Notes: generated by a model from the sequence alone, not told the origin. Numbered from the stretch's first letter, positions 1 to 9,547 are shown. The stretch is 64,000 nucleotides of DNA from Candidatus Woesebacteria bacterium (GCA_020429045.1 JAGQLS010000004.1:38173-102172); one strand, 5' to 3'. Made by a program: numbers and translations.

Positions 1-2111
1 CCGGTCGCACCAGAGAGTGTATAGGTTGCATTTGCTCCTAAGTCGCCCACATCAAGGATGCCATAGTACGTATCCCCTGCCGACTCAAGAATCGATAGCT
101 GGGAATCGGCATTGGCAAGGACAATATCATACGCTCCCCCCTGACTCCAATCACTGGTTAGGTCGGAAAGGGCAATCGTAGGCGTTCCTCCTTCGGTACT
201 TGATGCACCCGAGATTCCATTGCCTGCTGTTATGGTTGCTACATAGTTACCCGTGGTGTCGGTAGAAAGAGCGACTGAATCAGATTGTATAGCTGTCGCA
301 CCAGTTCCATCTATTGCTATGTCCCCAGATAAAGCAACAGGGTTAAAATTGGTTCCATCTGCGACCAACACGTAACCTGAGGTATTGGTGTTTAAGAAGA
401 TATCATCTCCTGCAACTCGTAAATCTCCACTGGTATATATGTCTCCTCCTGAAACTTCTAGTTTGTATGATGGCGATGTGGTGCCTATACCAACAAAACC
501 TGTATCTTCATCCAAAAACAGCAATTCTTGGCTCGCGTCGTTGTATATACGCAAATCTCCTTCTGAAGCTGATAGCTCTACACTCGATCCCCCCTCATAC
601 GCTCCTTGCAGAGTCGAAGCTCCTCCTGAAATTGAAGACCAACTCAATGTGCCAGAACCATCGGTTGTCAATGCCTGACCGCTTGAACCATCAGCGCTTG
701 GCCAGGTGTATGTTATGTCATTAAAATTGGTTGTTCCGGCAACAGAAATATTACCTGAAAGATTCAAAGAAGCAAACCGAGAAGTACCAGATGCAGTAAT
801 GGCGCCAGAGGATATTGTCCCTAGATCAGTCAACGTCCCTCCGTCAAAGTCCCAATTGCCAGTAAATTGTCCGTCTGACAATGTATTAGTACCCAAATCA
901 ACAGTGCCGTCGTTTATATATAGCGTCCCATCGGTGAATTGATCTGCTGAGATGCTACTCCCCACAGCCAAACTATCGTTGATGTTAACATCATCGGTAA
1001 AATAAAATTTGGTATCTGAACCATTCCAATATAGTTTTTCATTATTATTTGCGCCAAACGTGAGGGCTATCTGCTGCGCGGTATTATTCGCGTCAATCGT
1101 AAACGCGTCACTATCTGTTTGACTTATGTTAGATTGGTCGATTTCTAGGGATGGAACGGTAATGGCATCTGCATAAATATGTGCAAATGGTTTATCGGAT
1201 GACCCAATGTCAAATTTCGATCCTGTCGTTGGTTCTACATTACCACTAAACACAATGCCTTCTTGAGATGCAAATGTCAAAGGCGATAGTGATGTAATCG
1301 TACCGTTGTCTAAAATAATTTTGTGCTCGTTTGTGCCAAAAATCGCTCTCTGAAGAATTGTGTTACCTTGCACCTGTAAGTTGTCACCGACAAAAATATC
1401 ATCATTTGCAATAACATCAAGAAGAAGAAATGAATTCCCTGGGGTTTTTGAAGAAGTAAGATCTACCAATGAAGGAGCTTGCGTAAGATAGCCTTGGGAT
1501 TTATTTATAAATAAATCTGCTTCTCCAAGAATATCTGTTTGAGTTTGTTCAACGTTTGGCGATGAACTATTTCGTAAAGCAGTTTGTGCCAAATTGTGAA
1601 ATGGTCCTGTTACTGGCTTGAATGACGCTGCATACCACTGTTCAAATCGTGCTTGATTGAAAATGAGATTTATCATTATTATGACTGTTACTACAAATGT
1701 TGCGATTGTTGCACCAACCCACACCTCAATTGGAGAAATGCGATTGTGAAAAAGTTGAAATGATGTAATAATGTTGGTCAACAAAGTGTCAGTTCGAGCC
1801 TCGTGGCTATTTGACGCGGACTGAATAACAGCCTTTTCATCACTGGGGAGATCATTTGTGATAAAAACTGGCGGTTTTTTATACATCCGCTTTTTGTTCT
1901 TGCTTGAATGTCTTGCTGACTTATTTGCGAGTTTAAAAATGGCTTCCTCCTGATATTTTCTCATCCCCTTGTTTGAAGTGCGAATGGACGGTAATTTCCC
2001 TGAATTATCCCAATTTCTCAAAGTATCAACAGAAACACCAAGAATCTTGGCAGCGCGGCCTATTGAAATGAGTTTTCCGGATGTATGTACAATTTCTTGT
2101 TTGTTGGCCAT
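1..2111 (-). CDS. MerR-type HTH / transmembrane / giant fibre surface protein (3' end outside window)
   Basis: The minus-strand frame is open from the ATG at 2111 to the left edge (about 703 codons visible, no stop), so the protein is larger and cut by the window. An in-frame TAA lies three codons upstream of the ATG, which fixes the start. Residues ~10-55 form a MerR/excisionase-type helix-turn-helix (SIGRAAKILGVSVDTLRNWD). A basic linker follows, then one membrane helix at ~125-150. The rest is low-complexity, Ser/Thr/Gly/Asp-rich beta-repeat sequence. Near residue ~550 it contains VGIGTTSPSYKLEVSGG, a phrase typical of phage tail-fibre, S74-peptidase and trimeric-adhesin-like fibres. I infer a cytoplasmic DNA-binding head and a long extracellular stalk. 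The unusual part is the DNA-binding domain fused to a surface fibre. Ligand and DNA target are unknown. Confidence 0.8.
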   Translation of the reverse strand, partial: MANKQEIVHTSGKLISIGRAAKILGVSVDTLRNWDNSGKLPSIRTSNKGMRKYQEEAIFKLANKSARHSSKNKKRMYKKPPVFITNDLPSDEKAVIQSASNSHEARTDTLLTNIITSFQLFHNRISPIEVWVGATIATFVVTVIIMINLIFNQARFEQWYAASFKPVTGPFHNLAQTALRNSSSPNVEQTQTDILGEADLFINKSQGYLTQAPSLVDLTSSKTPGNSFLLLDVIANDDIFVGDNLQVQGNTILQRAIFGTNEHKIILDNGTITSLSPLTFASQEGIVFSGNVEPTTGSKFDIGSSDKPFAHIYADAITVPSLEIDQSNISQTDSDAFTIDANNTAQQIALTFGANNNEKLYWNGSDTKFYFTDDVNINDSLAVGSSISADQFTDGTLYINDGTVDLGTNTLSDGQFTGNWDFDGGTLTDLGTISSGAITASGTSRFASLNLSGNISVAGTTNFNDITYTWPSADGSSGQALTTDGSGTLSWSSISGGASTLQGAYEGGSSVELSASEGDLRIYNDASQELLFLDEDTGFVGIGTTSPSYKLEVSGGDIYTSGDLRVAGDDIFLNTNTSGYVLVADGTNFNPVALSGDIAIDGTGATAIQSDSVALSTDTTGNYVATITAGNGISGASSTEGGTPTIALSDLTSDWSQGGAYDIVLANADSQLSILESAGDTYYGILDVGDLGANATYTLSGAT

Positions 2112-2681
2112 GGATGATTAATTTCTAGGAAATTGCTATATATTCAATCTGACAGATTTTAGGCTCTTTGTCAAGCAATATTTATATATTTGCCTAGATT
2201 TTTGTACAAAAAAAATATACAATAAATTCTGTATTCTATTTTCTTGTTCATTGATGGCTTTAGGACAATGTGTGTATTGCTGTCTTTTTTTAGACTTAAA
2301 AACATGCTGTAATTAATAGAAAGCCTCCATTATTATGAATTGTGGTGAGAAATTAGATATGAATCTGTCTCAAAATATATAGTTTTGCTGAACATTATGC
2401 TTTTACAATGAAATTTCTCTCTTAATTCCCTGTTGTTAAATTAAGGACTTACCTTTTTCAAGGCTCTATATTTCTTTTTTTCTTATGCTTAAGAATTTAA
2501 CAAAAGAAGGATAATGGGTATTGAAAGAAAAAAAATGAATATCCTATCAATCGAGGTGAAAAAATAGCATACATCGATTTGTTGGAGTCGTGTGCAATAT
2601 TGACAGTGCTAAGTTATTTTTAAGATGATGAAAGAGACGTATAGTAAGAAGAAGGGTGATAAAACGATGTTAAAAAAAGGG
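2112..2681. other. 570-bp AT-rich intergenic region
   Basis: No ORF of significance was seen. It is the region upstream of the minus-strand fibre gene. A TTGACA hexamer lies on the minus strand near 2172-2177, but no convincing -10 box lies at a 16-18 nt spacing, so the fibre promoter is not resolved. Several A- and T-tracts are present. No RNA gene was recognised. Confidence 0.5.
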
Positions 2682-4718
2682 CTACCGTGCTTCTGGAGAA
2701 GCCTCAACAGGCAATTCTATCCCTTCTGTTGTCTCCTGAGGTTGTGGGGAGGGTAACGTTAATTGAGATTCGGTAATTACACCATCACCACTATTTATTG
2801 CATCACTTGACTGTGTCGATTCTTCATCCATCTTCTTACTAAAAGTGTCTAGATCTTCTTGAGCCTTTTTAAAGTCGGATTGATTTTTTGTCGGATCAAG
2901 TATTTTGGTGACAATCTGCATTTGGGTTACGGCATCTTGATATTTGCCATTCATATAATATGACCATGCGAGATTGTATCTACCATTGGCCCAATCAGGC
3001 TTTAAGGAAACGGATTGTTCGAATAATGTTTGAGCCCCCTCATAATTATTCAACGAATAATAAAATGAGCCTAGATCAAATCGAATCGTCGGATTTCTTT
3101 GATCAAGGAGAATGGCTTGTTGATATGCTGCTTCTGCCCATCCTCGCGCCTCCTGTGAAATCGGAACTATCTGATTATATACTCGGGCCAAGTTAAGCCA
3201 ATTTGTCACATTACGTTGATTAAGAGCTACTGCAACTTTAGCTTCATCGATAGCCGCTTGAGCAGCTTGCGTAAGTGCATTCGTCTCATCTTTTGTTAAT
3301 TGTTCTTTATCTTGTTGGATAATATTTCTAACCACTGCGATATTTGTTTGTGAAAATCCTCTTCTAAATAAAGCATTTTGAGGATTTGTTTTAATTGCCT
3401 TTACCTGTAAATCATACATTTGTTGGACGTTATTATTAAGCGCAGCATATTGAGATTGCTGATAATAAAGTTCGGAAATATAATTCACTGTCGTGAAATA
3501 TAAAACGGAGATAAGGAAAAATCCAATAACGGCAGCCGCAATAATACGAACATATAGTAAATGCTCAAGGTTTAGCTCGTATTCTTCTGGTTCTTGAACC
3601 AATGCACTTTCTCCTATCACAAGGGCGATTATGCTAAATAAAAAGAATAATGAAATGAACGAGGCCGGAAACAATATGAATTCAAGGAAGATTAAAATAA
3701 AAGCCATCTTTGTGCTTCTTTCGACTTTTTTTGTCAGACTAAATGTCCTAAAAAGTAGCGAACAGAAGCCAAAACCACCGATCAAACCTGTTTCTGTAGC
3801 AAATTGTAGCAATCCTGAACGTGAATAATTAAATGCGGTTATTTGCCACAGTTTTCCGACATTATAGCTTGCTGGTTTCACTTGAGTAAATAAAGATGAA
3901 AAATTGCCTGTTCCTATACCGAAAAGGCCTGTCAAAGGATGTTTCAAGATTTCAACGAAAGCAAACCACGATATATTCCATGGTGGCAAAATAATAAATG
4001 CATTTTGGGAAATAATTGTATTAGCAAAAAAAACCAGTCTCATGACAAATCCTGCAACAATAAGGAAAAATAGACCCATGAATAGAAGTCGTTCGTTGGT
4101 TTTCTTCTGATGTTTTGTATAGAGATGCTGGTATACATATTGTCCCGAAGATATCAAAATAATGAACGTCAACAAAAGATATTCAAGATCTGTGCCGAGC
4201 GAGTTGAAGGAAGCATTGTTGACAAATGACAAATATGTAGGTACGGACAATCTTAGCTGTGACAGGACAAATAATACTATTGAAACTGCGGAGTAAAATG
4301 CTCCAGTAAATAGTAGTATTTTTCCTGTTTTGAAAGTATCTTTTGAACTACGGGCTATTATTGAAGATGTTAAAAAGAGATAGACAAAAAGCGAAAAAAC
4401 AACAATAGCTCCGGTTTGCGGTTCATACAGTGCTGATATTTTATTCGGCGCAACAAGGAGGATTGAGCCGGCATAGGCGAAAAGAATGATGAAAAAAGAC
4501 TTAATGGCTATATTGTTTCTTACTATAAATTTTGGTCTTAACAAAAGACTAATAAAACCGATAAGAGCTGCAACAAGGACGAATGCCTGAAAAAAATAGC
4601 TTTTAGTAATAACGACAAAATCTCTCGTTACAGGAAGAAAGAATGCAGATATCGCTATGATAAATAGTACTAATAAGGAAGAAATGTATCTGGAAAGAAA
4701 AGATTTTTCCATGTACAT
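2682..4718 (-). CDS. O-antigen ligase/polymerase-like membrane protein with C-terminal TPR repeats
   Basis: 678 aa (676 if the second ATG is used). About 11-12 hydrophobic segments fill residues 1-420. Between them is a periplasmic-loop motif (LFGIGTGNFSSLF, ~263-275) resembling the GxGxGNF region of the Wzy_C/O-antigen ligase family. The soluble C-terminal half (~430-610) holds tetratricopeptide-like units, e.g. around 'RFDLGSFYYSLNNYEGAQ' and 'GRYNLAWSYYMNGKYQDA', and ends in an acidic Ser/Pro-rich tail. Family members join or polymerise surface glycans, and membrane/TPR chimeras are also used for glycosylating proteins (PglL-like). The role here is inferred: assembly of a surface polysaccharide or glycoprotein. 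It has no operon partner on the same strand within 180 bp. Confidence 0.7.
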   Translation of the reverse strand: MYMEKSFLSRYISSLLVLFIIAISAFFLPVTRDFVVITKSYFFQAFVLVAALIGFISLLLRPKFIVRNNIAIKSFFIILFAYAGSILLVAPNKISALYEPQTGAIVVFSLFVYLFLTSSIIARSSKDTFKTGKILLFTGAFYSAVSIVLFVLSQLRLSVPTYLSFVNNASFNSLGTDLEYLLLTFIILISSGQYVYQHLYTKHQKKTNERLLFMGLFFLIVAGFVMRLVFFANTIISQNAFIILPPWNISWFAFVEILKHPLTGLFGIGTGNFSSLFTQVKPASYNVGKLWQITAFNYSRSGLLQFATETGLIGGFGFCSLLFRTFSLTKKVERSTKMAFILIFLEFILFPASFISLFFLFSIIALVIGESALVQEPEEYELNLEHLLYVRIIAAAVIGFFLISVLYFTTVNYISELYYQQSQYAALNNNVQQMYDLQVKAIKTNPQNALFRRGFSQTNIAVVRNIIQQDKEQLTKDETNALTQAAQAAIDEAKVAVALNQRNVTNWLNLARVYNQIVPISQEARGWAEAAYQQAILLDQRNPTIRFDLGSFYYSLNNYEGAQTLFEQSVSLKPDWANGRYNLAWSYYMNGKYQDAVTQMQIVTKILDPTKNQSDFKKAQEDLDTFSKKMDEESTQSSDAINSGDGVITESQLTLPSPQPQETTEGIELPVEASPEAR

Positions 4719-4900
4719 ACACTAAAATATTAAAAAAGAAAAGTCAATAGATTGATTATTCTAAGGCTTCTGATTGAGAAAATATTAAATTGCCCCATAT
4801 GGTGAAGTGTAAAGTATTCGTTGGATTAGCATTGTAATATATTTTTTGCTAATATTTTGTCAAGCTTAATTCTATACTGTTTGTTGCCTTAAACAGAAAA

Positions 4901-5422
4901 TCAATTACTTATTTCGTATTGTTTGGATTCGTTGTTTGATCCTATTTGAAAGGTAATGAATTTATTTTCGTATGAAAGAACCGCCTTTTTTGATATATTT
5001 TCGACTTCGCATGTTTCTCCAAGCTTGATAACGACTTCTCCACTGTAGTTAGGATTTGCTCCATTTGTTCCTATACATTTTTGTTGCAAAATGATACTTT
5101 TGGGATCTGATGAATTATATACACGTATTATCAGATCAATCTTTGTAGCGATTGGCGTGCCATCCTTATTTTTAATAAGCATTTTTATCATATTATTGTC
5201 GCTGCTGCTTGTTTGCCCTGTTTGATCTGAAGAAATGAAATATTGATTACTATTTCGCTCCAAGTCAATTTGAGAAATAAACATCAAAACAACCAAAAAT
5301 GAAATGATACAGCAAACAATCAATGTATAAAGAAGCTTTCTTTGCCATATAACCTCTGTAAAAAGACTTTTATAATACTCCGCAGTTTCATTTTTGTTTA
5401 TATCAATTTTCTTTGAGGCCAT
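4901..5422 (-). CDS. single-pass membrane protein of unknown function
   Basis: 173 aa from the chosen ATG. A longer frame opens at 5479, but a minus-strand TATAAT (5430-5435) lies 7 nt upstream of the 5422 start and makes the shorter form more likely. Residues ~30-55 are a transmembrane helix (LLYTLIVCCIISFLVVLMF). The ~115 residues after it are predicted extracellular and beta-rich, with two cysteines (QQKCIG, GETCEV) that could pair. I do not recognise the family. The reading frame, membrane anchor and promoter support a real gene. No partner is evident. Confidence 0.6.
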   Translation of the reverse strand: MASKKIDINKNETAEYYKSLFTEVIWQRKLLYTLIVCCIISFLVVLMFISQIDLERNSNQYFISSDQTGQTSSSDNNMIKMLIKNKDGTPIATKIDLIIRVYNSSDPKSIILQQKCIGTNGANPNYSGEVVIKLGETCEVENISKKAVLSYENKFITFQIGSNNESKQYEISN

Positions 5423-5560
5423 ATAGTACATTATAGAATATTTAGTACGAATACCTATACCTACTCTCTTACTATACACTTCGATTATTTATAAAAATAA
5501 ACATAAAGACAATGTAAGACGCTAGTTAAAAATTAGTAGTTAGATGACTTGTCACAAAAT

Positions 5561-5580
5561 TAAGGCTTAATAAAGCCTTA
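5561..5580. repeat. perfect 8-bp inverted repeat (hairpin)
   Basis: TAAGGCTT - AATA - AAGCCTTA forms a perfect 8-bp stem with a 4-nt loop, between two divergently transcribed genes. The half-sequence AAGGCT recurs in nearby AT-rich gaps (about 2461, 4764, 5649, 5718). It could be an operator or a weak terminator. There is no following T-tract. Confidence 0.45.
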
Positions 5581-5812
5581 TATCTACTTTTCTTTGGGCA
5601 TTTGCTTTGATTCTATTTTGTACATATTTTATTTTGCCTATTTTATAAGGCTTATTTACTTCATAATGAATCATAGTAATATTAAATTGACTTAAATAAT
5701 TATACCGTAATAATATTTAAGGCTCTCAATTAAAATAATTATTTGTATGTCTTTTTTCTATATCAACCATCATTTATTGAATATAGTATTTATAATTTTG
5801 TCTATGTTTCTG

Positions 5813-5841
5813 TTGACACTGATGGTTTTTTTTGCTAACGT
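5813..5841 (+). promoter_or_regulatory. candidate promoter of the PaaX-like gene
   Basis: A perfect TTGACA (5813-5818), a 17-nt spacer and a weak -10 TAACGT (5836-5841) lie 7 nt before the ATG at 5849. The geometry matches the other leaderless promoters in this window and favours the short protein. Confidence 0.4.
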
Positions 5842-5848
5842 TAAGAAT

Positions 5849-6583
5849 ATGGCAATAAAGGACACATACACCAAACTTCTTCTTGCTTTTCTTCTTATTT
5901 CAAAAAATTCTGACGTTACGTTTACTAAAGAGATCGCTTCTATCTTTAAAATCGTTTATAACCAGAAAACAAGGAAAACTCTTCAATCGTTGGAAAAACA
6001 TGAATATATTAAAAGTGTCGAAAATAAATCAGATACTTATAGATTTACAAAAGAAGGTAAGACCTATGCTTATTTGAAATTTCCTTTCTTTCGGTATTTA
6101 GAATCAGCTTGGGATAATAAATGGCGTATTATTTCTTACGAAATTCCTGAAAATAAACGGTATTTGCGCGATCGCCTCAGACGTGAAGTTGCTGGTTGGG
6201 GTCTTGGGCCATGGCATAGGTCATTTTGGCTCACTCCTCACCCTATTTTGAGTGAACTTAAACTCCTCGCAGAGGAAAAAAAAGTGAGTGAATATATTCA
6301 AGCATTTGAGGGAGAACATGCAATAGGTCAAAAAGAAACATTGCTTGAGAAAGTGTGGAATATTACTAAGCTTGAGAAGGAGTATAAAAAACTCTTCAAA
6401 ATTTGGCACGATATATTAGCAAAAGACATTCATAAACATCAAAAATTAAAAGAAATAATCGAAGCATATACTGGAGTGCTTAAAGTTGACCCTGGTCTGC
6501 CCAAGGAACTACTTAAAAATCAATGGATCGGATTTGAAGCCTACTCAATTTATAATGAAATAAAGAGTATTTTGCTTGTCTAA
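5849..6583 (+). CDS. PaaX-family-like transcriptional regulator
   Basis: 244 aa from ATG 5849. A longer frame from 5747 adds 34 residues that would form a membrane helix. N-terminal residues ~1-70 look like a winged helix (KLLLAFLLISKNSDVTFTKEIA...). The middle segment (WRIISYEIPENKRYLRDRLRREV...GWGLGPWHRSFWLTP) is the Cas2-like ferredoxin domain of PaaX regulators. The C-terminus carries the PaaX_C signature DPGLPKELLKNQWIGFEA. Classical PaaX represses phenylacetate genes, but many reduced bacteria carry PaaX-like proteins of unknown target. No catabolic operon is adjacent, so the target is unknown. It converges on the minus-strand gene below with a 4-bp overlap of the 3' ends. Confidence 0.7.
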   Translation: MAIKDTYTKLLLAFLLISKNSDVTFTKEIASIFKIVYNQKTRKTLQSLEKHEYIKSVENKSDTYRFTKEGKTYAYLKFPFFRYLESAWDNKWRIISYEIPENKRYLRDRLRREVAGWGLGPWHRSFWLTPHPILSELKLLAEEKKVSEYIQAFEGEHAIGQKETLLEKVWNITKLEKEYKKLFKIWHDILAKDIHKHQKLKEIIEAYTGVLKVDPGLPKELLKNQWIGFEAYSIYNEIKSILLV

Positions 6584-7170
6584 AGAATGTATTTATTGCC
6601 TGCTTCAAGAACTACGCACTGTTCTAACAGATTTTCTCCCGTTTGTTTTTTATTTTGCTCATATAATTCCTTTGAAATGAAACAGCGATCAATCTGATTG
6701 TGGTCAAAGTACGCCCGCAATAAAATTATGTTTACGTTTGCCTCATGAATAACGATGGCATTTGCATTATTTGACGATACGATAGTATGACGAAATGGTT
6801 TATTGTGATAGATTATCTGTTCGTCGCCAATAGTAAAACTCCCTTCAGAAATCATGGGGCCTATTGCATATCTTTTGGCCAATTCTGACCGAATATAATA
6901 ATTAACTGAATCAACGATATGTTCAACAGAACGATCATAAAACGGCATTGATTTCCCTAAACACTCAAGAATTTCTTCTAAATTGTCTCCGTGAATGAGT
7001 ATGGTTGTATTTTTATATTGAACCGCGATTGTTATTGTTTTCCCTTGCGTACACGTTAGTATCTGTCGTCTCGGAAAAAAACTATAAACCGCACTCACGA
7101 TGAGGATAATGAAGGAAAAAACTACAACCCAAAAGGCTACACGCTTTGAAATTACAGGATATTCAATCAT
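6580..7170 (-). CDS. membrane-anchored protein of unknown function, coupled to LysM/M23 peptidase
   Basis: 196 aa. Residues ~11-30 are a single transmembrane helix (FWVVVFSFIILIVSAVYSFF). The rest is predicted extracytoplasmic, with three to four cysteines (LTCTQG, ECLG, RCFIS, EQCVV). I do not recognise the family. The ATG lies 1 nt after the stop codon of the upstream peptidase gene (TGA-G-ATG), so the two are almost certainly translated together. A role in envelope or cell-wall maintenance is suggested by that coupling only. Confidence 0.6.
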   Translation of the reverse strand: MIEYPVISKRVAFWVVVFSFIILIVSAVYSFFPRRQILTCTQGKTITIAVQYKNTTILIHGDNLEEILECLGKSMPFYDRSVEHIVDSVNYYIRSELAKRYAIGPMISEGSFTIGDEQIIYHNKPFRHTIVSSNNANAIVIHEANVNIILLRAYFDHNQIDRCFISKELYEQNKKQTGENLLEQCVVLEAGNKYIL

Positions 7171-7171
7171 C

Positions 7172-8233
7172 TCACTGTAAGAAATTGAGTGGGTTCAATT
7201 GTACACCGCCAGAGCGGATTTCGAAATGAAGGTGCGTGCCAGTAGAACGACCTGTTGAACCCATGACTCCTATTCGTTGTCCTTGATTGACAGCTTGACC
7301 TGGAGAAACTTCTATAGCAGATAGATGCCCGTACAATGTTTCGTATCCATTTGCATGATTTATGATAATGTGACAACCATATCCCCAATTGTAACAGCCG
7401 GCAAAAGTGACCGTTCCGGTGTCTGACGCAAGAATTGGTGGAGCAGCGTGGTTGGCTATATCAAGGGCCATGTGGTACCACACTGGATATGTAGTTATTG
7501 TCCCTGATGTTGGCCAGATGAAATTTGACGTTCCTTTCACTCCTGCCTGTATTTGCGCAACAAACCGTGGAGCTGGCTGTAAGTCTTCTTTTTTCTTAAT
7601 AGTACCATCAGGTATATACAATGTTTGACCGGGTGTTAACTGGAACGTATCTGGGTCGGCAAAATCATTAAAAGGAAAGTTCACGATATTTTGAGGGTCG
7701 ACATTATATTGTTTTGCGATTGAATAAATATTGTCTCCTGAAACAACTTCGTGGACAACGCCTGTTATTGGTGGCACGTGCAATGTATCTCCTGGTTTTA
7801 TGGTGTCGTTTTTAAGATTATTTGCCCATTTGATAGTATCAATGCTAACGCTGAATTTTTCACTAATTGAACTGAGGGTGTCTCCCCCTTCAACGGTATA
7901 ATCAACAACCTTATCGCGCGGTTTTGAAGAAACCACCGTAGTAACAGAGTTTTCAAAAGGGTCGAACGTTAATGATTCTGATTCAAAAACTTTATCTTGC
8001 TGATTAGCATTTGAAAACGGATTATTCTCGGCGATGGCAGGTCCGGCAACCAAAACGGTAATAACGAGAATAAAAAAAGAAGTGTTGAGAAATGAACTTG
8101 AATATTTACCGCGTTTAACAACAAGCAGAGCAACAATAATGTCCTTTGTCCGTTCCACCAAACGAGCCGCATTCATGATGCGTTTGAAAATATATTCTTT
8201 CCCAAATTGGATAAATTTAGGGAGATCGTTCAT
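7172..8233 (-). CDS. LysM / M23 peptidoglycan endopeptidase
   Basis: 353 aa. A hydrophobic segment at ~50-68 ending AGPAIA suggests export or anchoring after a basic N-terminus; an alternative start lies at 8176. Two LysM peptidoglycan-binding modules follow: VVDYTVEGGDTLSSISEKF (~110) and VHEVVSGDNIYSIAKQYN (~160). The C-terminal M23 zinc-peptidase domain shows the expected ligands: H/D in HMALDIANH, then LYGHLS and GTHLHFEI. M23 enzymes cut peptide crosslinks of peptidoglycan, and LysM targets the protein to the wall. It is the first gene of a two-gene unit with the unknown membrane protein downstream. The enzyme call is solid; its in vivo role (division, wall turnover or pilus passage) is inferred. 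Confidence 0.9.
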   Translation of the reverse strand: MNDLPKFIQFGKEYIFKRIMNAARLVERTKDIIVALLVVKRGKYSSSFLNTSFFILVITVLVAGPAIAENNPFSNANQQDKVFESESLTFDPFENSVTTVVSSKPRDKVVDYTVEGGDTLSSISEKFSVSIDTIKWANNLKNDTIKPGDTLHVPPITGVVHEVVSGDNIYSIAKQYNVDPQNIVNFPFNDFADPDTFQLTPGQTLYIPDGTIKKKEDLQPAPRFVAQIQAGVKGTSNFIWPTSGTITTYPVWYHMALDIANHAAPPILASDTGTVTFAGCYNWGYGCHIIINHANGYETLYGHLSAIEVSPGQAVNQGQRIGVMGSTGRSTGTHLHFEIRSGGVQLNPLNFLQ

Positions 8234-8272
8234 ACCGGTTCCCTATTTTACAACAATATTGAACAAAAAAAA

Positions 8273-9547
8273 CTACACTGCTTTCGATATTCGTTGAAGA
8301 GCAGTCTGAAAAGCTGCCTGCTTTAAGGAAATCTTTTTTTGTTGAGCATAATCCCATACTCTATTGAATGCCTCAACCATGATGTCCTCAAGCTTACTAT
8401 TGACTTCGTCTTCTGACCACCAATATCCTTGTTTTCCCTGGACCCATTCGAGGTAAGAAACCGCTACGCCACCGGCATTTGCAAGAATATCGGGGACAAT
8501 TAACACGCCTTTTTTTGTAAGGTAGTCATGTGCTTCCTCGGTGACTGGTCCATTTGCCATTTCGATAATAATTTTTGCTTTGATATCTTTCATATTATCC
8601 TTATTAATTACGTTTTCTAAAGCTGCTGGAACAAGAATGTCAACGTCTTGTTTTAATAATTCCTCGTTAGTCTTTTGCGCTTTTTTTGAAACGTCACACA
8701 CGCCGCCGACGCAATAACAACCAGCTAGTTGTCCTTTTTCCAGTTTGCATTGATTGACCAAAGTGATGTCTAACGTCCTTGACGCATCTTTACCATGCAA
8801 GCTTAACGCGCCTTTTGAATCTGAAACCGCAACAACGCGATGACCAAGTTCAGATGCAAGCAATGCAAAATAATAACCGACGTTTCCAAATCCCTGCACT
8901 GCAATAGTCATTGCCTTTGTATCTTTTGAAAGCTTTTTGAGCAACTCCCGCATTACAAACACTCCTCCACGGCCGGTTGCTTCTGTTCTCCCCTTGCTTC
9001 CACCATTTTCAACTGGTTTGCCTGTAAGCGTCGCGGGCGAACTCTTTCCTACTATTTCTTCGTATGCGCTCAGCATCCATTTCATGATTTGAGGATTGGT
9101 GTTGACGTCAGGAGCAGGTACATCTACATCTTCGCCGATAACATGTGCGATTGAGCGCATGAAGGCCTTTGAGAGTCGTTCTAATTCTGTTTGAGACAAT
9201 TTTTTTGGATCGATAATGACGCCTCCTTTGCCGCCACCAAATGGAACACCAGCAACAGCTGTTTTCATGGTCATGAGTGTTGCAAGCGCCTCTACCTCTT
9301 CTCTACATACGTTCTGATGAAAGCGCAATCCTCCTTTGTATGGGCCGAGTGTGTTGTCGTGTTGAATGCGATATCCCTGAAGCACTTCTTTTTCTCCATT
9401 GTCGCGGGCAAAAGTAAAAGAAACTTCGTGTACATGATTTGGTTTTAAAATCTTTTGTGTAGTATATTCGTCCAGCTTAATTTCCTTTGCAGCTTTAATA
9501 ATAGTATTTTGTGCTGTTTCCAGCATCACGAGACCTTGATTTTTCAT
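8273..9547 (-). CDS. gdhA: glutamate dehydrogenase (Glu/Leu/Phe/Val family)
   Basis: 424 aa, the usual length of hexameric GDH. The dimerisation/catalytic domain contains LGPYKGGLRFHQ and the catalytic-lysine region VPFGGGKGGVIIDP (~103-116), followed by DVPAPDVNTNPQ. The Rossmann domain begins around AVQGFGNVGYYFA (~218), and the C-terminal part has PDILANAGGVAVSYLEW. It catalyses reversible oxidative deamination of glutamate to 2-oxoglutarate with NAD(P)H. A short Cys-containing insert (CYCVGGVCD, ~276-284) is unusual for the family. The gene starts 24 nt after trxB ends, so the two probably share a transcript. The ATG at codon 8 is an alternative start. Coenzyme preference cannot be read here. 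Confidence 0.93.
   Translation of the reverse strand: MKNQGLVMLETAQNTIIKAAKEIKLDEYTTQKILKPNHVHEVSFTFARDNGEKEVLQGYRIQHDNTLGPYKGGLRFHQNVCREEVEALATLMTMKTAVAGVPFGGGKGGVIIDPKKLSQTELERLSKAFMRSIAHVIGEDVDVPAPDVNTNPQIMKWMLSAYEEIVGKSSPATLTGKPVENGGSKGRTEATGRGGVFVMRELLKKLSKDTKAMTIAVQGFGNVGYYFALLASELGHRVVAVSDSKGALSLHGKDASRTLDITLVNQCKLEKGQLAGCYCVGGVCDVSKKAQKTNEELLKQDVDILVPAALENVINKDNMKDIKAKIIIEMANGPVTEEAHDYLTKKGVLIVPDILANAGGVAVSYLEWVQGKQGYWWSEDEVNSKLEDIMVEAFNRVWDYAQQKKISLKQAAFQTALQRISKAV

Noticed and set aside
385-942. Three plus-strand frames at the left end
   Set aside because: They are shadows of the minus-strand fibre gene, which has an uninterrupted frame and recognisable motifs.
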